Positions 7,263 through 11,956 of a DNA stretch of 11,956 nt are shown here, one piece after another (position 1 is the first letter of the stretch; every line of letters begins with the position of its first letter). The translations under genes and the position numbers were made by a program. The DNA is from Planctomycetaceae bacterium (GTDB taxonomy: Bacteria; Planctomycetota; Planctomycetia; Pirellulales; UBA1268), in the NCBI GenBank assembly GCA_003488325.1, contig DNLZ01000406.1:1-11956 (forward strand), written 5' to 3'. A model generated the notes under the pieces. That model saw nothing but the letters and a program-made list of their open reading frames with translations. It was not told the origin of the DNA and did not search any database.

Positions 7263-8924
7263 ATGGCTCGGTCGATCGTGCTGGTCGTGACGATCGTGAC
7301 GGCGTGCCTCGGCAGCGCCGTGTCCGCCGCCGACGGCCCGCTCACCTGGATCCCGGCCGCGGCGCCGAACGCGGTCGCGGGCGACGATCTCGTCGCCAGG
7401 ACGTCGTCGCTCCTTCAGGAAGGCCGCTGGTCGGACGTCGTCGCGCTCTGCGAGACGGCGGCCCGCAAGGGCGTGCTGCTGCCGGCCCTCGAGCGGCACT
7501 ACGACACCGCGAAGCTCCACTGCGAGGTCGCGCGACGGCATGCCGAGCCCGCCTACCGGCGGCAGCTCACCTCACTCTCGGAGGCGTCGGCGCGGCGTGT
7601 CTACGCCGAGGTGCTCGGCAGGATCGCATCGCACCACGTGGAGTCGCCCGACTTCCCGAGGCTCTCGGCCCGCGGCCTCCGCGCCATCGACATCGCGATC
7701 GACGACCCGACATTCGTGTCGTGGCACGCGCCCGGGGCGACCCCGGAGCGGCGCACGCTGTACCGCGAGCAGGTTCAGCGACTCGCCTCCTCCCGTCCGG
7801 TGGCGTCGCAGGCCGACGCCGAAACCGTGGCGGCGTGGATCGCCCGCACGGCCCATGCGGTCCTCGGCATCGAGCCCTCCGTCACGCTCATGGAGATGGC
7901 CGCCGCCGCCGCGGGCGGGCTCGACGAATACTCGGCGTTTCTCACGAACGGCCAACTCGACGACCTCTACGCGCAGATCGAGGGACGCTTCGTCGGGCTC
8001 GGCGTCGAGCTGAAGGCAGCCGACGACGGCCTGCTCGTGGTCCACGTGATCCCCGGCAGTCCCGCGGAGCGAGCCGGGCTCCGCGCGGGAGACCACCTCG
8101 TCGGCGTGGGCGGCCGTCCGCTCGGCGGCCTCTCGGTGGACGAGGCCGCGCACCTCCTGCAGGGACCGGAGGGATCGCTCGTCACGCTCGCCGTCCTTCG
8201 GGCGCCGGCGCCGGCCCGCGCGATCACCGTGCGGCGCGAGCACGTCGACGTCCCCAGTGTCGAGGGCGTGCGGATGCTCGACGTGGCGGCGGGCGTGGGC
8301 TACCTCAAGCTCACGTCCTTCCAGAAGACGACCGCGGCCGACGTCGAGCAGGCCCTCCGCCGGCTCCATGACTCGGGGATGCGGTCGCTCGTGCTCGACC
8401 TGCGGGGCAATCCGGGAGGACTTCTCTCCGCCGCCGTCGACGTCGCCGACCTCTTCCTCGAGCGCGGACTCGTCGTCGCGACCCGCGGTCGCAGCCCGGA
8501 AGAGGACTTCAACTATTCCGCCGGCCGACCGGGCACCTGGCGCGTGCCGCTGGTCGTGCTGATCGACGGTGACTCGGCCAGCTCGAGCGAGATTCTCGCC
8601 GGCGCCATCCGCGACCATCGCCGCGGCACGATCGTCGGCTCGAAGAGCTATGGCAAGGGTTCGATCCAGGGCATCTTTCCGCTCGATTCGGCGGGCGTCG
8701 GCATGCGTCTGACGACGGCGAAGTTCTTCTCGCCCAAGGGGCTGCCCTACAGCAAGCAGGGCGTCGAGCCGGACCTCGCCGTGCAGACCGTCGCCCGTCC
8801 GATCGACGGTGTCGTCTCGTCCGACGTCGACGCGGCGCTCGATGCGGCCCTCGAGGCCGCGCGTCGTGCCCTGCCCGCGCAGGCTTCCGCGCCGCCGGCC
8901 GCGCGGACCACCGCCGCGCGGTGA
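7263..8924 (+). CDS. Exported PDZ-domain S41 carboxyl-terminal processing protease (CtpA-like)
   Basis: Serine protease of the C-terminal processing family, 553 residues. A signal peptide covers residues 1-22 (cut after VSA), so it is secreted or periplasmic. A helical region of about 200 residues with no recognised domain follows, then a PDZ domain (about 240-330) containing GLGVEL, IPGSPAERAGLRAGD and the family-typical LQGPEGSLVTL. The S41 core includes LVLDLRGNPGGLL. The catalytic pair is Ser440 in SASSSE and Lys465 in YGKGS, 25 residues apart as in E. coli Prc (Ser452/Lys477). Such proteases trim C-termini of exported or damaged proteins. ATG 7263 is supported by the signal peptide and GAGG 4 bases upstream. 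It diverges from the sigma factor gene, and glnN lies 132 bases downstream. Confidence 0.93.
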   Translation: MARSIVLVVTIVTACLGSAVSAADGPLTWIPAAAPNAVAGDDLVARTSSLLQEGRWSDVVALCETAARKGVLLPALERHYDTAKLHCEVARRHAEPAYRRQLTSLSEASARRVYAEVLGRIASHHVESPDFPRLSARGLRAIDIAIDDPTFVSWHAPGATPERRTLYREQVQRLASSRPVASQADAETVAAWIARTAHAVLGIEPSVTLMEMAAAAAGGLDEYSAFLTNGQLDDLYAQIEGRFVGLGVELKAADDGLLVVHVIPGSPAERAGLRAGDHLVGVGGRPLGGLSVDEAAHLLQGPEGSLVTLAVLRAPAPARAITVRREHVDVPSVEGVRMLDVAAGVGYLKLTSFQKTTAADVEQALRRLHDSGMRSLVLDLRGNPGGLLSAAVDVADLFLERGLVVATRGRSPEEDFNYSAGRPGTWRVPLVVLIDGDSASSSEILAGAIRDHRRGTIVGSKSYGKGSIQGIFPLDSAGVGMRLTTAKFFSPKGLPYSKQGVEPDLAVQTVARPIDGVVSSDVDAALDAALEAARRALPAQASAPPAARTTAAR

Positions 8925-8978
8925 CGGTCCCGGAAACGCCGCGCGTGTCGCGCCGCCGTCGGCCGCACGCCCGGCTGC

Positions 8979-9007
8979 TTGAACGGGCGCGTGGCGCCGG
9001 ATAGGTT
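8979..9007 (+). promoter_or_regulatory. Candidate promoter for glnN
   Basis: TTGAAC (8979-8984, four of six -35 bases) and TAGGTT (9002-9007, three of six -10 bases) are 17 bases apart. The predicted transcription start, near 9014, would fall inside the hairpin at 9009-9026. The weak -10 suggests that an activator may be needed, or that this is not the promoter. Confidence 0.35.
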
Positions 9008-9008
9008 C

Positions 9009-9030
9009 CCGGTCATCGGTGACCGGTTTT
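9009..9030 (+). terminator. GC hairpin followed by TTTT between protease and glnN
   Basis: CCGGTCA (9009-9015), loop TCGG, TGACCGG (9020-9026), then four T. This perfect 7-base stem with T-run, 84 bases after the protease stop, fits a short intrinsic terminator for the protease gene. Because the stem is also a near-palindrome in front of glnN, it could instead be an operator or an attenuator. Confidence 0.5.
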
Positions 9031-9056
9031 CCATCCCTCGAGGCCATCCGCCGCCC

Positions 9057-11231
9057 ATGACAACCGCACGCGCCAGCGCCATCGCCGCCATCAACACCTA
9101 TCGCCCCACCGGTCCTTCGTGGAACTTCCGGGAGACGCCGACGAGCGAGCTCTTCGGCGCGAACGTGTTCAGCGACGCGGTGATGAAGGACAGGCTGCCG
9201 AAGAGCGTGTACAAGGCGCTCCAGGCGACGATCAAGCAGGGGAAGCCGCTCGATCCGTCGATCGCCGACGCGGTGGCGCTGGCGATGAAGGACTGGGCGA
9301 TCGAGAAGGGCGCCACGCACTACGCGCACGTCTTCTATCCGTTGACCGGCCTCACCGCCGAGAAGCACGACAGCTTCCTCCAGCCCACCGGCGACGGCGA
9401 CGCGATCGCCGAGTTCTCGGGCAAGGAGCTGATCCAGGGGGAACCCGACGCGTCGAGCTTCCCGTCGGGCGGCCTGCGGGCCACGTTCGAGGCGCGCGGA
9501 TACACCGCCTGGGATCCGACGAGCGCCGCCTACATCCTCGACAATCCCAACGGCACCACGCTCTGCATCCCCACCGCGTACTGCTCGTGGACGGGCGAGG
9601 CGCTCGACAAGAAGACGCCGCTGCTGCGCTCGATGCAGGCGGTCGACAAGCAGGCCCGCCGCGTCCTCGCGCTCTTCGGCCACAAGGACGTGGGCCCCAT
9701 CACGGCGTCGGCCGGTCCCGAGCAGGAATACTTCCTGATCGACCGCAACTTCTTCTTCGCGCGGCCCGATCTCGTCGTCACGGGACGCACGCTCTTCGGC
9801 GCGAAGCCGCCGAAGGGGCAGGAGTTCGAGGACCAGTACTTCGGGGCGATCCCGGAGCGGGTGCTCGCCTGCATGCTCGAGACGGAGCGTGAGCTCTTCA
9901 AGCTCGGGGTGCCGGTCAAGACGCGGCACAACGAGGTGGCTCCGAGCCAGTATGAGATCGCGCCGCTCTACGAGAACGCGAACATCGCGACCGATCACCA
10001 GCAGTCGATCATGCAGATGCTCACGCGCGTGGCGCAGAAGTACGGCATGGCCTGCCTGCTGCACGAAAAACCTTTCCAGGGCATCAACGGCTCCGGCAAG
10101 CACGTGAACTGGTCGCTCGGCTGCCGGCTCGGCAACCTGCTCGAGCCGGGCGAGAGCCCGCACGCCAACATGCAGTTCCTCGTCTTCTGCGCGGCGGTGA
10201 TCCGGGCGGTGCACCTGCATGCGGATCTCCTGCGGGCGGTCGTCGCCTCCAGTGGCAACGACCATCGTCTCGGCGCCAACGAGGCCCCGCCGGCGATCAT
10301 CTCGATCTTCCTCGGCGAGCAGCTCACCGACATTTTCGAGCAGTTCGAACAGGGCCGGGCGACGAGCTCGAAGAGCATGGGGACGCTCACGGTGGGCGTC
10401 GACACGCTGCCGCCCCTGCCGAAGCACGCCGGCGACCGCAACCGCACCAGCCCGTTCGCCTTCACGGGCAACAAGTTCGAGTTCCGCGCGGTCGGGGCGA
10501 GCCAGTCGATCGCCGGTCCGCTCGTGGCCCTCAACACGATCATGGCCGAGAGCCTCGACGCCGTTGCGACGGAGCTCGAGCGGGCGACCGGCGGGGATGC
10601 CTCGAAGCTGCCCGCCGCGGTGACGGCGCTCCTGCAGCGGATCATCTCGGAGCACAAGGCCGTGATCTTCAACGGCAACGGGTACTCCCAGGAGTGGCAC
10701 GCGGAGGCGGCGCGGCGCGGGCTGCCCAACTTCCGCACCACGCCCGAGGCCCTCGATCAGCTCGTGGCGCCGAAGAACCTGGCGATGTTCGCCAAGTACG
10801 GGGTGCTGTCGGAGCGGGAGATGCGCAGCCGCTACGAGATCTACATGGAGCGGTACTGCAAGGACATCAACGCCGAGGGCCAGGCCGCCCTGCAGATCGC
10901 CAAGACGATGATTCTTCCGGCGGCCTACCGATATCAGGGCGAGCTCGTCGACACGGCGGCGAAGATGCAGGGCCTCGGCCAGAAGCCCCACATGGGGACG
11001 CTCGACAAGCTCACGAAGCTCGTCGGGTCCCTCGAGCAGCGGATCGACGCGCTCGAGGCGACGCTCGACCATCACGGCGACGGCGACCTGCGGCGCGAGG
11101 CGGGCCACTTCCACGACGTGGTCATTCCCGCGCTCGCCTCGCTGCGGGAGGCGGCGGACCAGGTCGAGTCGATCCTGCCGGATGACCTGTGGCCGCTGCC
11201 GACCTACCGCGAGATGCTCTTCATCAAGTGA
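9057..11231 (+). CDS. glnN: Type III glutamine synthetase
   Basis: Cytoplasmic ATP-dependent enzyme that makes glutamine from glutamate and ammonium. At 724 residues it has the length of the GSIII class rather than the roughly 470 of GSI. Conserved blocks are the early FGANVFSDAVMKDRLPK, the glutamate-binding GPEQEYF (from residue 220), the class III signature NGSGKHVNWSLG with Lys348, and the ATP-site block NRTSPFAFTGNKFEFR (462-477). A helical C-terminal tail of about 100 residues also fits the class. It lacks the Tyr adenylylation setting of GSI, so regulation is probably transcriptional or by effector. ATG 9057 is the first codon compatible with the family. An in-frame ATG at 8979 lies on the candidate -35. 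The ribosome-binding site is weak (GAGG 13-14 bases upstream). The stop overlaps the rsmG start. Confidence 0.97.
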   Translation: MTTARASAIAAINTYRPTGPSWNFRETPTSELFGANVFSDAVMKDRLPKSVYKALQATIKQGKPLDPSIADAVALAMKDWAIEKGATHYAHVFYPLTGLTAEKHDSFLQPTGDGDAIAEFSGKELIQGEPDASSFPSGGLRATFEARGYTAWDPTSAAYILDNPNGTTLCIPTAYCSWTGEALDKKTPLLRSMQAVDKQARRVLALFGHKDVGPITASAGPEQEYFLIDRNFFFARPDLVVTGRTLFGAKPPKGQEFEDQYFGAIPERVLACMLETERELFKLGVPVKTRHNEVAPSQYEIAPLYENANIATDHQQSIMQMLTRVAQKYGMACLLHEKPFQGINGSGKHVNWSLGCRLGNLLEPGESPHANMQFLVFCAAVIRAVHLHADLLRAVVASSGNDHRLGANEAPPAIISIFLGEQLTDIFEQFEQGRATSSKSMGTLTVGVDTLPPLPKHAGDRNRTSPFAFTGNKFEFRAVGASQSIAGPLVALNTIMAESLDAVATELERATGGDASKLPAAVTALLQRIISEHKAVIFNGNGYSQEWHAEAARRGLPNFRTTPEALDQLVAPKNLAMFAKYGVLSEREMRSRYEIYMERYCKDINAEGQAALQIAKTMILPAAYRYQGELVDTAAKMQGLGQKPHMGTLDKLTKLVGSLEQRIDALEATLDHHGDGDLRREAGHFHDVVIPALASLREAADQVESILPDDLWPLPTYREMLFIK

Positions 11232-11908
11232 GCGACGTTGCCGGCCTGGCCGAGGCGATCGCCGACGGGTGCGGACGACTGGGGATCGGTGTGCCGACCG
11301 AGTCGCTGCCGCAACTCGCGGCCTACGCCACCAGCCTGTGGTCGTGGAACGAGCGGCTCAACCTCACGCGGCACACGGATGTCGACCGATTCGTGTCGCG
11401 GGACGTGGGGGATGCCGCGGCGATCGTGCCGCACCTCGCCCGTGGCGAGCGGGTGCTGGACGTCGGCACCGGGGGCGGCGTGCCGGGCGTGCTGCTGGCG
11501 ATTCTCCGACCCGACCTGCGCGTCGAGTTGTGTGACAGCGTCGGCAAGCGGGCCCGCGCCGTCGCGGGAATCGTCGCGGAGATCGGGTTGGACCTGCCGG
11601 TGCACGCGATCGCCGCCCAAACGCTCGTCGCCGAGCGGGGCGGCACCGCCGGCGACGCCAGCCGCTTCGACACGCTCGTCGTGCGGGCCGTCGCGCCGTT
11701 GACGAAGCTGCTCCGCTGGTTCGAGCCCTTGCGCGACCACTACGGCCGGATGCTGGTCGTGAAGGGGCCGAGTTGGCAGGCGGAACTCGAGGCGGCCGCC
11801 GCCGTCGGTCTCGGTCGCCACGTCACGGTGCGCCGGATCGGCTCCTGGCCGATTCGCGGCGGCGACAACGAGAGCGTCCTGCTCGAGGTGCGGGCCCGCG
11901 CGACCTGA
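11228..11908 (+). CDS. rsmG: 16S rRNA (guanine527-N7) methyltransferase
   Basis: SAM-dependent methyltransferase that modifies G527 in the 530 loop of 16S rRNA; in other bacteria its loss gives low-level streptomycin resistance. The product is 226 residues, close to the usual 207-240. The N-terminal helical part contains WNERLNLTRHTD, matching the family WNK-x-x-NLT block. The SAM-binding motif I is VLDVGTGGGVPG (from residue 76), followed by LCDSVGKRARAV, and later FDTLVVRAVAPL and MLVVKG. GTG 11228 is chosen since its GTGA overlaps the glnN TGA, a layout for coupled reinitiation. An upstream GTG at 11189 would lengthen the overlap to 43 bases with residues that do not resemble the family. 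No strong Shine-Dalgarno site is present. Confidence 0.93.
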   Translation: MSDVAGLAEAIADGCGRLGIGVPTESLPQLAAYATSLWSWNERLNLTRHTDVDRFVSRDVGDAAAIVPHLARGERVLDVGTGGGVPGVLLAILRPDLRVELCDSVGKRARAVAGIVAEIGLDLPVHAIAAQTLVAERGGTAGDASRFDTLVVRAVAPLTKLLRWFEPLRDHYGRMLVVKGPSWQAELEAAAAVGLGRHVTVRRIGSWPIRGGDNESVLLEVRARAT

Positions 11909-11956
11909 ACCGGGCCGCCTCCACCTGCAAAAAGAAGCGTGGCCGGCACTCCAGCG

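Noticed and set aside
7572..11114. Very long minus-strand open frame (about 1180 codons) opposite the protease and glnN
   Set aside because: It runs opposite two well-supported genes and the gap between them. The product is dominated by Arg, Ala, Glu, Gly and His with no domain, and at this GC content the absence of stops is expected in the shadow frame.
11189..11227. Longer rsmG from GTG 11189
   Set aside because: The extra 13 residues are encoded inside the glnN end and resemble no RsmG N-terminus. The GTGA overlap at 11228 is the simpler start.
11909..11956. Start of another gene after rsmG
   Set aside because: Only 48 bases remain; no ribosome-binding site or recognisable coding sequence can be supported.

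Overview
The window reads as a high-GC bacterial chromosome segment, most probably from a member of the Planctomycetota (Pirellulales-like). No single marker proves this; the case rests on several together. These are an exported formylglycine sulfatase, an ECF sigma factor gene directly upstream of a transmembrane Ser/Thr kinase, a type III glutamine synthetase, and weak or absent Shine-Dalgarno sites at several genes. The assignment is an inference. Nine protein genes fill almost all of the window, with no RNA gene, insertion sequence or CRISPR array seen.

Layout. Positions 1-244 hold a degenerate tandem repeat of about 97 bp and no gene. Positions 245-2215 (minus strand) carry upp then deoA, 21 bp apart (from the deoA start preferred here), for pyrimidine salvage. 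Positions 2349-3887 (minus) encode an exported sulfatase resembling heparan N-sulfatase (SGSH). cdd (4004-4420, plus), a third pyrimidine salvage gene, diverges from the sulfatase. Positions 4437-6967 (minus) carry an ECF sigma factor followed by a Ser/Thr kinase with six predicted C-terminal membrane helices. Diverging from the sigma gene on the plus strand is an exported PDZ/S41 carboxyl-terminal protease (7263-8924). It is followed by type III glutamine synthetase glnN (9057-11231) and rsmG (11228-11908), which overlap by 4 bp.

How they may work together. Cdd (cytidine to uridine), the nucleoside phosphorylase (nucleoside to base) and Upp (uracil to UMP) form a coherent salvage route, although cdd is on the other strand and the sulfatase lies between. 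The sigma factor/kinase pair looks like a signalling unit with no recognisable anti-sigma factor in the window. The sigma factor has Ser (Ser62) where many ECF sigma factors have Glu in the region 2.2 'DAED' motif, which makes kinase-controlled activation a testable idea. The divergent exported protease may belong to the same envelope-related unit, but only its position suggests this.

The most interesting non-coding signals are the tandem repeat, whose hairpin pairs fully only in minus-strand RNA, a two-stem leader upstream of the sigma gene with a competing alternative fold, and a GC hairpin with T4 between the protease and glnN.
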